DNA of 64,000 bases, from NCBI RefSeq assembly GCF_022829345.1, contig NZ_JAKSXV010000075.1, forward strand, positions 62,001 to 126,000, given 5' to 3'. The position numbers were made by a program, and so were the translations under genes. Position 1 is the first letter of the stretch. Each line of letters begins with the position of its first letter. The notes under the pieces were generated by a model. That model saw nothing but the letters and a program-made list of their open reading frames with translations. It was not told where the DNA came from and did no database searches. This DNA comes from Methylobacterium sp. J-090. GTDB lineage: Bacteria > Pseudomonadota > Alphaproteobacteria > Rhizobiales > Beijerinckiaceae. Positions 48,392 through 58,565 of this stretch are shown here, one piece after another.

Positions 48392-49897
48392 ATGAAACTT
48401 CGCAATGCCCTGGCGCTCGGAATGGGAGGCGCCGCCCTGGCGCTCCTGTTCGTCGAGCCATCCCTCGCGCAGTCGCCGACCACGGAGGCCGTGCCGGCCG
48501 CCGCGAGCGCCGCGCCCGTCCCGAACAAGGGCGACACCGCCTGGATGCTCATCTCCAGCGCCCTGGTGCTGCTGATGGTCGTGCCGGGCCTCGCCCTGTT
48601 CTACGGCGGCCTCGTGCGCACCAAGAACATGCTCTCGGTGCTGACGCAGGTCTTCGCCATCGCCTGCATCTCCTGCCTCCTGTTTGTGATCTTCGGCTAC
48701 AGCCTCGCCTTCACCAACGGCGGCGGCCTCAACGATTTCGTCGGCGGTTTCTCCAAGGCCTTCCTCAAGGGCATCGACGCGAACTCCACCGTCGCCACCT
48801 TCTCCAACGGCGTCGTGATCCCCGAATACGTCTACATCTGCTTCCAGATGACGTTCGCGATGATCACCCCGGCCCTCATCGTCGGCGCCTTCGCCGAGCG
48901 GATGAAGTTCTCGGCGCTGGTCGTGTTCATGATTCTCTGGACCACGCTGATCTACTTCCCGATGGCCCACATGGTCTGGTACTGGGGTGGCCCGGATGCC
49001 GTCGGCAACGCCGCCAAGGCGCTGGCCGCCGCCACCGACGACGCCTCGAAGGCGACCGCGCAGGCGGCCCTCGACGCCGTCAACGCCGATGCCGGCCTGC
49101 TCTTCAAGTGGGGCGCCCTCGACTTCGCCGGCGGCACCGTGGTGCACATCAATGCCGGTGTCGCGGGCTTCGTCGGCTGCCTCATGCTCGGCAAGCGCAT
49201 CGGCTACGGCCGTGACCTGCTCGCCCCGCACTCCCTGACCATGACGGCCATCGGCGCCTCGCTGCTCTGGGTCGGCTGGTTCGGCTTCAACGCCGGCTCC
49301 AACCTCGAGTCCAACGGCACCGCCGCCATGGCGATGCTGAACACCTTCGTCGCCACCGCCGCCGCCGCTCTCTCCTGGCTGTTCGTGGAATGGATGCTGA
49401 AGGGCAAGCCGTCGCTGCTGGGCATGCTGTCGGGCGCCATCGCGGGCCTCGTGGCCGTCACCCCGGCCGCCGGCTTCGCCGGCCCCATGGGCTCCATCGT
49501 CCTCGGCCTCGTGGCCGGCGCCGTCTGCTTCGTCATGTGCTCCACGGTGAAGAACGCGCTGGGCTACGACGATTCCCTCGACGTGTTCGGCGTGCATTGC
49601 ATCGGCGGCATCCTCGGCGCCCTCGCCACCGGCATCCTCGTCAACGTCGATTTCGGCGGCGTCGGCCTGCCGGACTACACCACCAAGCCCGGCGAACTCG
49701 CCGTCGGGACCTACGACATGGCCGCGGCGATGCTGTCGCAGGCCAAGGCCGTGGGCTTCACCATCCTGTGGTCGGGCGTCGGCTCGGCGATCCTGTACAA
49801 GCTCGTCGACCTCACCATCGGCCTGCGCGTCACCCAGGACGAGGAGCGCGAGGGCCTCGACATCGCCGATCACGGCGAGCGCGCCTACAACTACTAG
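48392..49897 (+). CDS. amtB: Ammonium transporter
   Basis: A 501-residue trimeric ammonium channel. It has a cleavable signal (MKLRNALALGMGGAALALLF, cut near SLA-QSP) and 11 membrane spans beginning AWMLISSALVLLMVVPGLAL. Pore His residues are in GGTVVHINAGVAGFVG and DVFGVHCIGGILGAL. GlnK, encoded immediately upstream, binds its cytosolic face. Followed by a strong terminator. Confidence 0.97.
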   Translation: MKLRNALALGMGGAALALLFVEPSLAQSPTTEAVPAAASAAPVPNKGDTAWMLISSALVLLMVVPGLALFYGGLVRTKNMLSVLTQVFAIACISCLLFVIFGYSLAFTNGGGLNDFVGGFSKAFLKGIDANSTVATFSNGVVIPEYVYICFQMTFAMITPALIVGAFAERMKFSALVVFMILWTTLIYFPMAHMVWYWGGPDAVGNAAKALAAATDDASKATAQAALDAVNADAGLLFKWGALDFAGGTVVHINAGVAGFVGCLMLGKRIGYGRDLLAPHSLTMTAIGASLLWVGWFGFNAGSNLESNGTAAMAMLNTFVATAAAALSWLFVEWMLKGKPSLLGMLSGAIAGLVAVTPAAGFAGPMGSIVLGLVAGAVCFVMCSTVKNALGYDDSLDVFGVHCIGGILGALATGILVNVDFGGVGLPDYTTKPGELAVGTYDMAAAMLSQAKAVGFTILWSGVGSAILYKLVDLTIGLRVTQDEEREGLDIADHGERAYNY

Positions 49898-49924
49898 GAC
49901 TCGCTCTTACGCGGACAAGCTGTC

Positions 49925-49948
49925 GGGGCCGCCCGTCGGGGCGGCCCC
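49925..49948 (+). repeat. GC-rich hairpin after amtB
   Basis: GGGGCCGCC (49925-49933) pairs with GGCGGCCCC (49940-49948). It lies 27 bases after the amtB stop and just ahead of the main terminator and may stabilise the mRNA end. Confidence 0.6.
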
Positions 49949-49962
49949 GAACGAACCCTCGC

Positions 49963-49997
49963 AAAAGGCCCCGGATCGCACGATCCGGGGCTTTTTT
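49963..49997 (+). terminator. Intrinsic terminator of glnK-amtB
   Basis: A perfect 11-bp stem, GCCCCGGATCG (49968-49978) with CGATCCGGGGC (49981-49991), followed by a run of six T. A-run upstream extends the stem base. Strong Rho-independent form. Confidence 0.93.
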
Positions 49998-50048
49998 CGT
50001 CTGCGCACCCGCTCCGTCCACCATCCGATCTGGCGTGAGACACCTCAC

Positions 50049-50064
50049 TTAAACCCGCATTAAC
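50049..50064 (+). promoter_or_regulatory. CtrA box upstream of ftsK
   Basis: TTAA-N7-TTAAC, a perfect match to the alphaproteobacterial cell-cycle regulator CtrA consensus. It lies 52 bases before the preferred ftsK start (50116) and so is well placed to govern cell-cycle expression of a division gene. AT-rich in a GC-rich region. Confidence 0.72.
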
Positions 50065-50115
50065 CGCGTGGCCGTTAGCGTTACCGGACCGTTTCCCCAT
50101 CGCGTCTGGTACAGC

Positions 50116-52725
50116 ATGCGCTCGCTTCGCCGTTCCGCATCGCCCTACGACACGTTCGTCGACAGCTTTCGCCCGTTCCTGGCCAAGCGGATGACGGAGT
50201 TGGGCGGTCTCATCCTGTTTTCCGGCGCCATGGCGCTCACCGTCGCCCTGGCGACGTGGTCCATCGACGACCCGAGCCTGAACCACGCCACCGACCACGC
50301 CGCCCACAACGTGCTTGGCACGAGCGGGGCTGTGATGTCCGATCTCGCCATGCAGCTTCTCGGGCTCGGCTCCCTGGCCTTCGTCCTGCCGCCGGCCCTG
50401 TGGGGGGTGCAGCTCATGCGCTCGCGCGCCCTGCCGCGCGGGGGCCTGCGCATCACGCTCTGGATCATCGGCTTCTTCTCCGCGAGCGCGGTGGCGAGCG
50501 CCCTGCCGTCGACGGCGCGCTGGCCCCTGCCCACGGGCCTCGGCGGCGTCGCCGGCGATTCCCTGATCCATGCCGCCCGCACCATCGTGGGCATCGTCGC
50601 ATCCCCGGCCGCCGCCCTGGTGGGCTTCGTCTTCGCCGGCATCGCCATCCTCAGCCTCACCGGCGCCTGCCGCGTCGGCGCGGTGCCGGAGGAAGAGGAC
50701 GAGCCCCTGCACCCGGTCCGGCCGGCCCCCCATGGCCGCACCGACGACCGCTACGAGGACGACGAGCCGAGCCTCGGGATCGTGTCCCTCGGCGCCCTGG
50801 CGCAGATGCTCATGGGCGGGCGCGCGGCCCTGGCCTCACGTGTCGAGACCTGGCGCGAAGGCCGTGCCGCCCAGGCCGTCCTGGCGCACGACAACGCCTC
50901 GCCGGCGCTCGCCGCACGCCGGGCCTTCTCCGACGACGCAGCCCCCTGGGAGGCGCCCCCGCAGCGCGACGCCCGCCGCGAACCGGTCTTCGACGCGGCG
51001 GTGGCGCCCGCGCGCAGGGCTGCCCCGATCCTGCACGACGACGAGCCCGACGACGGCGGCGAGGAACCGGTTTTCGCGCAAACGCCGCAGCCCCCGGTAC
51101 CGGATACGCGCTCGCGCGTCGCGGCCCCGCCCGCGGCCCCCGTGCCCCAGCGCCGGCCCGCGCCGGCGCCCGATCCGGGTACCTACGCCGTTCCGTCCCT
51201 CGGCCTCCTGGCCGAGCCGCCCCTCGTCTCGCCCTCGGCCCAGGTCTCGTCGGAGTCCCTGGAGCAGAACGCCACCCTGCTCGAAGCCACCCTTGGCGAT
51301 TTCGGCGTACGCGGCGACATCCTGGCCGTGCGTCCCGGCCCCGTCGTCACCCTCTACGAGTTGGAGCCGGCGCCGGGCACCAAGTCGAGCCGCGTCATCT
51401 CGCTCGCCGACGATATCGCCCGCTCCATGTCCGCCGTCTCGGCCCGCGTCGCCGTGGTGCCGGGCCGCAACGCCATCGGCATCGAGCTGCCCAACGCCCG
51501 GCGCGAGACGGTGTACTTGCGCGAATTGCTGGCCTCCGTCGATTTCGCCGAGACCAAGCAGAGCCTCGCCCTGTGTCTGGGCAAGAACATCGGCGGCGAG
51601 CCGATCATCGCGGATCTCGCCCGCATGCCCCACCTGCTGGTGGCCGGCACCACCGGCTCCGGCAAGTCGGTCGCCATCAACACCATGATCCTCAGCCTGC
51701 TCTACCGGATGACGCCGGAGCAGTGCCGCCTGATCATGGTCGATCCGAAGATGCTCGAACTCTCCGTCTACGACGGCATCCCGCACCTGCTCTCCCCCGT
51801 CGTCACCGACCCCAAGAAGGCGGTCATCGCCCTCAAATGGGCCGTGCGCGAGATGGAGGAGCGCTACAAGAAGATGTCCAAGGTCGGTGTGCGCAACATC
51901 GACGGCTTCAACGCGCGCCTCGCCGAGGCGCGGGCGCGCGGCGAGATCCTGACCCGGACCGTGCAGACCGGCTTCGACCGCGAGACCGGCGAGGCCGTCT
52001 ACGAGAACGAGGAGATGGACCTCACCCCGCTGCCCTACATCGTCATCGTGGTCGACGAGATGGCCGACCTGATGATGGTGGCGGGGAAAGACATCGAGGG
52101 GGCGATCCAGCGCCTCGCCCAGATGGCGCGGGCGGCCGGCATCCACCTCATCATGGCGACCCAGCGGCCCTCGGTCGACGTCATCACCGGCACCATCAAG
52201 GCGAACTTCCCGACCCGGATCTCTTTCCAGGTCACCTCGAAGATCGACAGCCGCACGATCCTCGGCGAGATGGGCGCCGAGCAGCTGCTCGGCCAGGGCG
52301 ACATGCTGTTCATGGCCGGCGGCGGGCGCACGACGCGCGTGCACGGGCCGTTCTGCTCGGATTCGGAAGTCGAGAGCGTGGTCGCCCACCTCAAGCGCCA
52401 GGGCCGGCCGTCCTACCTCGAGGCGGTCACCGCCGACGAGGGCGAGGGCGGCAAGGGGGGGGCGGCCGACGACGTCGAGATGGACGGCGCCGTGTTCGAC
52501 CAGGGCAGCTTCGGCGAGGCCGGCGGCGACCTCTACGCGCAGGCCATGCAGGTGGTGCTCCGGGACAAGAAGGCCTCGACCTCCTACATCCAGCGCCGCC
52601 TCCAGATCGGCTACAACCGCGCCGCCTCCCTCATGGAGAAGATGGAGATGGAGGGCATCGTCGGCCCGGCCAACCACGCCGGCAAGCGCGAGATCCTGGT
52701 CGAGGCGGACGCCCACGTGGGCTGA
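50116..52725 (+). CDS. ftsK: DNA translocase FtsK
   Basis: An 869-residue membrane-bound translocase that pumps DNA at the division septum for chromosome segregation. The N-terminus has four membrane segments (about 20-180), then a Pro/Ala-rich linker (about 180-370), then the motor: Walker [17 protein letters not shown], Walker [15 protein letters not shown], and a C-terminal gamma winged helix ([20 protein letters not shown]) that reads KOPS/FRS signs. ATG at 50116 is preferred; GTG at 50068 is in frame. Confidence 0.96.
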   Translation: MRSLRRSASPYDTFVDSFRPFLAKRMTELGGLILFSGAMALTVALATWSIDDPSLNHATDHAAHNVLGTSGAVMSDLAMQLLGLGSLAFVLPPALWGVQLMRSRALPRGGLRITLWIIGFFSASAVASALPSTARWPLPTGLGGVAGDSLIHAARTIVGIVASPAAALVGFVFAGIAILSLTGACRVGAVPEEEDEPLHPVRPAPHGRTDDRYEDDEPSLGIVSLGALAQMLMGGRAALASRVETWREGRAAQAVLAHDNASPALAARRAFSDDAAPWEAPPQRDARREPVFDAAVAPARRAAPILHDDEPDDGGEEPVFAQTPQPPVPDTRSRVAAPPAAPVPQRRPAPAPDPGTYAVPSLGLLAEPPLVSPSAQVSSESLEQNATLLEATLGDFGVRGDILAVRPGPVVTLYELEPAPGTKSSRVISLADDIARSMSAVSARVAVVPGRNAIGIELPNARRETVYLRELLASVDFAETKQSLALCLGKNIGGEPIIADLARMPHLLVAGTTGSGKSVAINTMILSLLYRMTPEQCRLIMVDPKMLELSVYDGIPHLLSPVVTDPKKAVIALKWAVREMEERYKKMSKVGVRNIDGFNARLAEARARGEILTRTVQTGFDRETGEAVYENEEMDLTPLPYIVIVVDEMADLMMVAGKDIEGAIQRLAQMARAAGIHLIMATQRPSVDVITGTIKANFPTRISFQVTSKIDSRTILGEMGAEQLLGQGDMLFMAGGGRTTRVHGPFCSDSEVESVVAHLKRQGRPSYLEAVTADEGEGGKGGAADDVEMDGAVFDQGSFGEAGGDLYAQAMQVVLRDKKASTSYIQRRLQIGYNRAASLMEKMEMEGIVGPANHAGKREILVEADAHVG

Positions 52726-52745
52726 CCGACCGGAAATCGTGCACA

Positions 52746-52789
52746 AACGAAAGCCGCCCCGAGGGTTTCCCTTCGGGGCGGCTTTCGTT
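52746..52789. terminator. Terminator after ftsK
   Basis: A 15-bp perfect stem (52746-52760 with 52775-52789) closes a 14-base loop, between ftsK and the convergent dehydrogenase gene. The ends are AA and TT, so it can serve both strands. Confidence 0.85.
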
Positions 52790-52803
52790 CGCGGGAGACC
52801 GGA

Positions 52804-52834
52804 GCGTGAGGCGGGACCGGGTCCCGCCTCACGC
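52804..52834. terminator. Second hairpin, end of the alpha-hydroxy-acid oxidase gene
   Basis: GCGTGAGGCGGGAC (52804-52817) pairs perfectly with GTCCCGCCTCACGC (52821-52834), a 14-bp stem with a 3-base loop, 7 bases past the dehydrogenase stop on the minus strand. There is no T-run. Confidence 0.6.
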
Positions 52835-52840
52835 CGAGAA

Positions 52841-54130
52841 CTAGGCGCGGCTGACGCTCGCGGCGTTGATCTCGGCGATCTTCGTCGCACCGACCTGGCG
52901 CATGATGGTCTCGAACTCGCGCTGCATGAGCGTCAGCACCATCTCGACGCCGGGCTGGCCGAAGGCGGCGAGGCCCCAGGCGTAGGGACGCCCGACGCAC
53001 ACGGCGGTGGCGCCCAGCGCCAGGGCCTTGATCACGTCGGTGCCGCGGCGGAACCCGCCATCGATGAGGACTGGGACCTTGCCGTTCACGGCCGAAACGA
53101 TCTCGGGCAGGACGCCGATGGTCGATTGCAGGCTCTCCTCGGCGCGGCCGCCATGGTTCGAGACGATGAGCGCATCGACGCCGTACTCGAGGGCCTTCTT
53201 GGCATCCTCGTGGGTGACGATGCCCTTGAGGACGAGCTTGCCCTTCACGATGCCGCGCAGGCGCTTGACGTAGTCCCAGGTCATGCCGGTGCCGTAGAGG
53301 TTCGTCACCTTCGACACGTCGAGGTCGTCGAACATCGGCTTGCGGCTCACCTCGTTCTTGAAGCCGGGGGTGTGGCAGTCGGTGCAGGTGCGGGTGTCGC
53401 TGCGGCGCTCGCGGAACAGGGTCTCGGTGTTGCGGCCGCCCTGGCGGTCGACGGTGAGCACGATGGCGGGGGCACCGGCCTTCTCGGCGCGCTTCACCAG
53501 GGCCTCGGTCACGGCCCAGTCGTCGGTGGGGTACAGCATGTACCAGACGGGCGAGCCGCGCTCCTTGATCACGTCCTCGATGGAGGTGCTGCCCACGGTG
53601 GACAGGATCATCTGGTGATTCTTCGCCTTGCAGGCGCGGGCCACGGCGCCCTCGGCCTCGGGATGGAACGCACCCTGGCTGCTGATGGGTGCCAGGGCGA
53701 TTGGGCTGCCCCAGGTCTCGCCGAAAATCTTCACCGTGGTGTCGATCTTGCGCACGTCGATGAGGCGGCGGGCGCGGATGGCGATCTTCTCGAAGCCCTC
53801 GCGATTGGCCTTCAGGGTCTCGTCGCCGTCGACGCCGCTGGCGAGGTAGCCGTAATGGGCCGGGGGCAGGGCCTTCTTCGCCACCGCCTCGAAATCGAAG
53901 ACATTCAGCGCCTGGGCGGGATTGGCGATGAGGTCGCCGTCCATCACGGGGGCCTGCCGGAGGACGTCGTAGCTCTGGGCCAGGGCCCCGGACGTGCCGG
54001 CGGCGAGGAACCCGGCCACGGCGCTGATCGCCCCGGGCGCGAGGATCGGGCTGGCCGACAGGAACTCCAGCAGTTTCCTGCGATTGAGCGCGGTGTTCTC
54101 GCCGTTATTCTGCTGATTGAGTCGTGACAT
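52841..54130 (-). CDS. Exported FMN-dependent alpha-hydroxy-acid oxidase with a CXXCH motif
   Basis: A 429-residue protein. Residues 17-51 look like a twin-arginine signal (NRRKLLEFLSASPILAPGAI, ending in SGALAQ). The rest is the FMN TIM barrel of the lactate dehydrogenase/glycolate oxidase family: HYGYLASGVDGDETL, KLVLKGIVTHEDAKKAL (Lys302), SNHGGRAEES (His326) and IDGGFRRGTDVIKALALGA. Residues 249-253 are CTDCH, a haem c-type motif, in the mobile loop 4 region. Whether a haem or another metal is attached is unknown. It is probably a periplasmic dehydrogenase of lactate or a similar hydroxy acid. ATG at 54130. Confidence 0.88.
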   Translation of the reverse strand: MSRLNQQNNGENTALNRRKLLEFLSASPILAPGAISAVAGFLAAGTSGALAQSYDVLRQAPVMDGDLIANPAQALNVFDFEAVAKKALPPAHYGYLASGVDGDETLKANREGFEKIAIRARRLIDVRKIDTTVKIFGETWGSPIALAPISSQGAFHPEAEGAVARACKAKNHQMILSTVGSTSIEDVIKERGSPVWYMLYPTDDWAVTEALVKRAEKAGAPAIVLTVDRQGGRNTETLFRERRSDTRTCTDCHTPGFKNEVSRKPMFDDLDVSKVTNLYGTGMTWDYVKRLRGIVKGKLVLKGIVTHEDAKKALEYGVDALIVSNHGGRAEESLQSTIGVLPEIVSAVNGKVPVLIDGGFRRGTDVIKALALGATAVCVGRPYAWGLAAFGQPGVEMVLTLMQREFETIMRQVGATKIAEINAASVSRA

Positions 54131-54280
54131 AGGAAATATCTATCTCGCTGGCCGAAGTCGATCAATTGTCGTTTTGATCTATTCGAATTCCAGGGCCAAC
54201 CGACCGCAGTGCAAACCAGGCATGTTGCAGTGCAAATTTCCGGGGTGTGTCCCGGCTGCATCCCGAGGTTGAGACGCGCG

Positions 54281-54601
54281 TCAGCCCCGGGGCCCGTAGA
54301 GGATCACCCCGGCGCCAGCGAGGCACAGGGCGGCCCCCAACCCGTCGAACCGATCGGGCCGCTGGCCTTCCGCGCCCCACATCCACAGGAGCGAGGCCAC
54401 GATGTAGAGGCCGCCATAGGCGGCGTAGGCGCGGCCCGCCGCCTCGCTCTCGACGCGGGTGAGGAGCCAGGCGAACAGCCCCAGCGCCACGGCCCCCGGC
54501 ACGAGCCACCAGGCCGAGCGGCCGAGGCGCAGCCAGGCCCAGACCGAGAAGCAGCCGCCGATCTCGAACAGGGCGGCGGCGGCGTAGACGAGGACCGTCA
54601 T
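54281..54601 (-). CDS. YnfA/UPF0060 small membrane protein
   Basis: A 106-residue protein with four membrane segments: [55 protein letters not shown] and [19 protein letters not shown]. The start [14 protein letters not shown] is the family start. Its ATG at 54601 overlaps the galM stop (ATGA). UPF0060 members resemble small multidrug resistance proteins; the transport role is unproven. Confidence 0.93.
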   Translation of the reverse strand: MTVLVYAAAALFEIGGCFSVWAWLRLGRSAWWLVPGAVALGLFAWLLTRVESEAAGRAYAAYGGLYIVASLLWMWGAEGQRPDRFDGLGAALCLAGAGVILYGPRG

Positions 54602-55635
54602 TGGGCGGTGAACCGGTAGGTGGTTGTGGCCCCGAACCGCTCGCCCGGGCGCAGGGTGGTGCTCGGAAACTCCGGATGATTCGGCGCGTCGGGAAACCCC
54701 TGCGCCTCGAAGCATACGGCGTCCCCGGCCCGGTAGAGCCCGCCGCCCGAACCCGTCACCGTGCCGTCGAGCATGTTGGCGGTGTAGAGCTGGAGGCCCG
54801 GCGCGGTAGTCGCCACGGTGAGGTGCCGGCCGGTTCCCGGATCGTGGGCCGTGGCGACGGGGCGGACGGTGCCGGGATCGCGCAGCACGAAGGTGTGGTC
54901 GTAGCCCTTGCCCCGGACGAGCTGCGGGTCCGCCGCGCGGATGCGGGCGCCGAGGGCCGTGGGCGTGCGGAAATCGAACGGCGTGCCGGCGACGGACAGC
55001 CGCTCGCCCGTGGGGATCTGGCCTTCGTCGAGGGCCAGATACGCGTCGGCGGCGATCGTCACCACATGGTCGAGGACGCTGCCCGCCCCCTCGCCGGCGA
55101 GGTTGAAGTAGCCGTGGCTGGTCAGGTTGAGGATTGTGGGCCGGTCGGTCCAGGCTTCGTAGGCGATGGACAGGGTCTCGTCGTCGGGCAGGCTGTAGGT
55201 GATCCGCACGTCGAGGGTGCCGGGGAAGCCTTCGTCCCCGTCGGGCGAGCGGTGGGCAAGGGTGAGCGCCGTGTCGGTGGCCGCCTCGACGCGCCAGACC
55301 TTGCGGTCGAACCCCTGCGGGCCGCCATGCATGGTGTTGCGACCCTCGTTGCGGGGCAGGTCGTAGGCCTGCCCGTCGAGGCTGAACCGGCCCCCCGCGA
55401 TGCGGTTGGCGAAACGCCCGATGAGCGCACCGAAATGCGCGTCGCTCGCCTCGTAGCCGGCGAGGTCGGCAGCGCCGAGCACTACGTTGGCGAGCCGGCC
55501 CGCCCGGTCGGGCACCTCGATCCGGGTGACGATCCCGCCGTAATCCAGGATCTGCACGCGCAGGCGGCCGCACCCCAGGGTGTGGCGGGAGACGGCGTGT
55601 CCGTCCGAAGTGCGGCCGTAGGGCTCTGGTGTCAT
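54598..55635 (-). CDS. galM: Aldose 1-epimerase (galactose mutarotase)
   Basis: A 345-residue beta-sandwich enzyme interconverting alpha and beta anomers of hexoses. The key residues are in [20 protein letters not shown] and [17 protein letters not shown] (catalytic His), and the last Glu is near [15 protein letters not shown]. Standard length. ATG at 55635. First gene of a two-gene unit with the UPF0060 gene. Confidence 0.95.
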   Translation of the reverse strand: MTPEPYGRTSDGHAVSRHTLGCGRLRVQILDYGGIVTRIEVPDRAGRLANVVLGAADLAGYEASDAHFGALIGRFANRIAGGRFSLDGQAYDLPRNEGRNTMHGGPQGFDRKVWRVEAATDTALTLAHRSPDGDEGFPGTLDVRITYSLPDDETLSIAYEAWTDRPTILNLTSHGYFNLAGEGAGSVLDHVVTIAADAYLALDEGQIPTGERLSVAGTPFDFRTPTALGARIRAADPQLVRGKGYDHTFVLRDPGTVRPVATAHDPGTGRHLTVATTAPGLQLYTANMLDGTVTGSGGGLYRAGDAVCFEAQGFPDAPNHPEFPSTTLRPGERFGATTTYRFTAQ

Positions 55636-55696
55636 CGGGTCCTGCCCTCCGCCATGTGCGTTGCGCCGGGGTGAACGCATCCGGCGCCGGTTCGCT

Positions 55697-57478
55697 TCAG
55701 GGCGCCAGGGTTTCGTCGGGCGCGTCGCCCGAGAGCTGCATCCGGTGCAGGCGGGCATAGGCGCCGCCGCGGCGCATCAGATCATCGTGGGTGCCGGTCT
55801 CGGCGACGCGGCCGGCCTCCATCACCACGATGAGGTCGGCGTCGCGCACCGTCGAGAGGCGGTGGGCGATGACGAGGGTGGTGCGCCCGTGCATGAGGCG
55901 CAGGAGCGCGGCCTGGACGAGGCGCTCGGATTCGGAATCGAGCGCGCTCGTCGCCTCGTCGAGGAGGAGGATCGGCGCGTCCTTGAGGAAGGCACGGGCG
56001 AGCGAGAGGCGCTGGCGCTCCCCCCCAGAGAGGCGGCCGCCCGCCGGGCCGACGCGGAACGCGTAGCCCTCGGGCAGGCGCGAGACGAAGCCGTGGGCGG
56101 CGGCCGCCTCCGCCGCCGCCTCGATCTCGGCCTGACTCGCGCCGGGGCGGCCGAAGCCGATATTGGCCGCGATCGTGTCGTCGAACAGCACCACCTCCTG
56201 GGACACCACCGCGACGGCGCGGCGGAGCGAGGCGAGGGTGACGGACCGGATGTCCTGTCCGTCGATGGACACCGCCCCGGCCTCGACGTCGTAGAGGCGC
56301 GGCACGAGGTTGAGGAGCGAGGATTTCCCCGAGCCCGAGCGCCCCACGAGGGCCACGGTGGCGCCGGCCGGCACGGCGAGGTCGATGCCCTCCAAGGCCG
56401 GGGCGTCGGGGCGGTAGCGGAAGCGCACGTCGGTGAAGCGGATCGCCCCGCCCGCGACCTGCAATTCCCTGGCGTCGACCGCCTCGCGGATCACCGGCGC
56501 CTCGTCCATGAGGGCGAAGTAGCGCTGGAGCGCCGCGCCCGCCTCCTGCAGGATGGCGTTGAGGGTGCCGAGCGCGCGGGCCGGCTGGGCGGCGAGCAGC
56601 AGGGCGGCGACGTAGCCGGTGAAATCCCCCACCGTGCGCTCGCCCGACATCACCCGCTGGCCGACCAGCACCAGCACGGCGGCCACGGCGAAGCCGCCGC
56701 CGATCTCGAGCAGAGGATCGAGGCGCCCGCGCGCGTTGGCGGCCTTCATCTTGAGGCGCCGCACCTCGTCGAACGCGCCCTGCGCCCGGCCCTTGAGGTA
56801 GCCTTCAAGCGCGTAGGTCTTGGCGATGCGGGCGCCCTGCAGGCTCTCGGAGATGAGGCTCGCGGTCAGCCCCATCTGCTCCTGCGTCGTCGTCGAGACC
56901 CGGCGCAGCTTCTTGCCGACGCGGCCGATGGGTCCGGCGACGAACGGCACGGTGACGCCCGCCACCAGGGTGAGGAGCGGGTCCATCCAGACCAGGGCCG
57001 CCACCAGGGCGATGAGCATGGCGATGTCGCGCAGGAGCACCGTCGAGATGCGGGTCAGCGCCTCCTTGATGAAGGTGAAATCCGTGGTGAAGCGCTGGGT
57101 GAAGGCCGCCGGGCTCTCGCGGCCGAGCTGGGCGAGATCCGAATCGATGAGGTGGGCGTAGAGCGCCGCCTGCATGTCGGCCTCGACTCGCGTCACCACC
57201 CGGTTGGTCAGCACCGTCTGGCCGAACAGGGCGAAGCCCCGGATCGACGTGATGGCGATGACGATGAGGGGACCGTAGGCCAACGCCGCCGTGTCCTTGC
57301 TGTCGAAGGCGTCGAACGCGCCCTTGATCAGCGCCGGGTAGAACCCGGTCGCGGCGCCCACGATGGCGATGAGCACGAGCACCACGGCGAGCGTCGCCCG
57401 GTGGGGGCTCAACCACTCGCGCCAGACGCGGCCCAGGAGGGGGAGGGTATCACCCCTCAGGAGCGGCCGACGCGCCAT
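55697..57478 (-). CDS. ABC exporter, MsbA-like (fused membrane and ATPase domains)
   Basis: A 593-residue half-transporter. Six membrane segments (about 15-315) are followed by an ATPase domain: Walker A ALVGRSGSGKSSLLNLVP, signature GGRLSGGERQRLSLAR and Walker B ILLLDEATSALDSESERL. It resembles the lipid A/lipid flippase MsbA; lipid A genes are in this window at 59-62 kb, but the substrate is not certain. ATG at 57478 is chosen; GTG at 57508 is in frame. Divergent from znuA. Confidence 0.92.
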   Translation of the reverse strand: MARRPLLRGDTLPLLGRVWREWLSPHRATLAVVLVLIAIVGAATGFYPALIKGAFDAFDSKDTAALAYGPLIVIAITSIRGFALFGQTVLTNRVVTRVEADMQAALYAHLIDSDLAQLGRESPAAFTQRFTTDFTFIKEALTRISTVLLRDIAMLIALVAALVWMDPLLTLVAGVTVPFVAGPIGRVGKKLRRVSTTTQEQMGLTASLISESLQGARIAKTYALEGYLKGRAQGAFDEVRRLKMKAANARGRLDPLLEIGGGFAVAAVLVLVGQRVMSGERTVGDFTGYVAALLLAAQPARALGTLNAILQEAGAALQRYFALMDEAPVIREAVDARELQVAGGAIRFTDVRFRYRPDAPALEGIDLAVPAGATVALVGRSGSGKSSLLNLVPRLYDVEAGAVSIDGQDIRSVTLASLRRAVAVVSQEVVLFDDTIAANIGFGRPGASQAEIEAAAEAAAAHGFVSRLPEGYAFRVGPAGGRLSGGERQRLSLARAFLKDAPILLLDEATSALDSESERLVQAALLRLMHGRTTLVIAHRLSTVRDADLIVVMEAGRVAETGTHDDLMRRGGAYARLHRMQLSGDAPDETLAP

Positions 57479-57572
57479 GTTGTTTCGTACGTCCCAACGC
57501 CCTTGCACACAGGCCCGGCCGGTGTTTGCGGCCGGGGGATCGAGAGATCAAGTCGGAGCATCCAGCCTTGGC

Positions 57573-57591
57573 AATGTGATAATGTTACATT
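57573..57591. promoter_or_regulatory. Zur-like operator upstream of znuA
   Basis: AATGT-N9-ACATT, an inverted repeat in an AT-rich patch, extended as GTGATAATGTTACATTAC, similar to Fur-family zinc (Zur) boxes. It lies 37 bases before the zinc-binding protein start, and the product's His-rich loop suggests zinc control. Confidence 0.68.
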
Positions 57592-57628
57592 ACTGGCTTG
57601 AGGCACCCTGATCCGAGGACTCTTGCCG

Positions 57629-58561
57629 ATGCCCCGTGGACGCCTCCCGACCGGACTGCCGATGGCGTTCGCCCTGCTCTTCGCCGCACTCTGCGGCGCG
57701 GCGCCGGCCCTGGCCGCGTCCGAGAAGCTGGGGGTGGTGGCGACGTTCTCGATCCTCGGCGATCTCGCCGCGCAGGTCGGCGGCGAGCGGGTGGCGGTGA
57801 CCACCCTGGTCAAGCCCGATGCCGATGCCCACGGCTACGCGCCCGCGCCGAGCGACGCCCGGACCCTGGCGGCGGCCGACCTCGTCGTCGTCAACGGCCT
57901 CGGCCTGGAGGGCTGGATCGACCGCCTGATCAAGGCGTCCGGCGCGAAAGCGCCCGTGGTGGTGGCCTCGAAGGGGATCAAGCCCATCGAGGAGGCCGAC
58001 GACCACGGGCACGGCCACGCCCACGACCATCACGCCGATCCGCATGCCTGGCAGAGCATCGTCAACGCCAAGGTCTACGTCGCCAACATCCGCGACGGGC
58101 TTAGCCGGCGCGATCCGACCCACGCGGCGGAATACGCCGCCCGCGCCACGGCCTATCTCGGCGAACTCGACGCCCTGGAGGGCGAGGTCCGCGCCACCAT
58201 CGCGAAGATTCCCCCCGCGCAGCGTCGGATCATCACCACCCACGACGCCTTCGGCTACTTCACGGCGGCCTACGGCCTCACCTTCATCGCACCGCAGGGG
58301 GTCTCGACGGACAGCGAGGCGAGCCCGCGCGACGTGGCCCGCATCGTCCGTCAGATCCGGGCGGAGAAGATCCCGGCGGTGTTCCTCGAGACCATCGCCG
58401 ACCCGCGCCTGATGGAGCAGATCGCCCGCGAGAGCGGGGCCGCCCTCGGCGGCAAGGTCTATTCCGACGCCCTGTCGGGCCCGGACGGCCCGGCGCCGAC
58501 CTACGTGGCGATGATGCGCAACAACCTGAACGCCTTCGCCAAGGCGCTCGGCCCGCGCTGA
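57629..58561 (+). CDS. znuA: Zinc ABC transporter substrate-binding protein
   Basis: A 310-residue periplasmic metal-binding protein with a signal peptide (GLPMAFALLFAALCGAAPAL, cut after ALA). The His ligands of cluster A-1 proteins fit HGYAPAPSD, DPHAWQ, TTHDAFGYFTA and EAS..DVAR. The loop DDHGHGHAHDHHADPHAW is typical of zinc, not manganese, proteins. No permease or ATPase of the transporter lies next to it in this window. ATG at 57629. A Zur-like site precedes it. Confidence 0.93.
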   Translation: MPRGRLPTGLPMAFALLFAALCGAAPALAASEKLGVVATFSILGDLAAQVGGERVAVTTLVKPDADAHGYAPAPSDARTLAAADLVVVNGLGLEGWIDRLIKASGAKAPVVVASKGIKPIEEADDHGHGHAHDHHADPHAWQSIVNAKVYVANIRDGLSRRDPTHAAEYAARATAYLGELDALEGEVRATIAKIPPAQRRIITTHDAFGYFTAAYGLTFIAPQGVSTDSEASPRDVARIVRQIRAEKIPAVFLETIADPRLMEQIARESGAALGGKVYSDALSGPDGPAPTYVAMMRNNLNAFAKALGPR

Positions 58562-58565
58562 CGGT

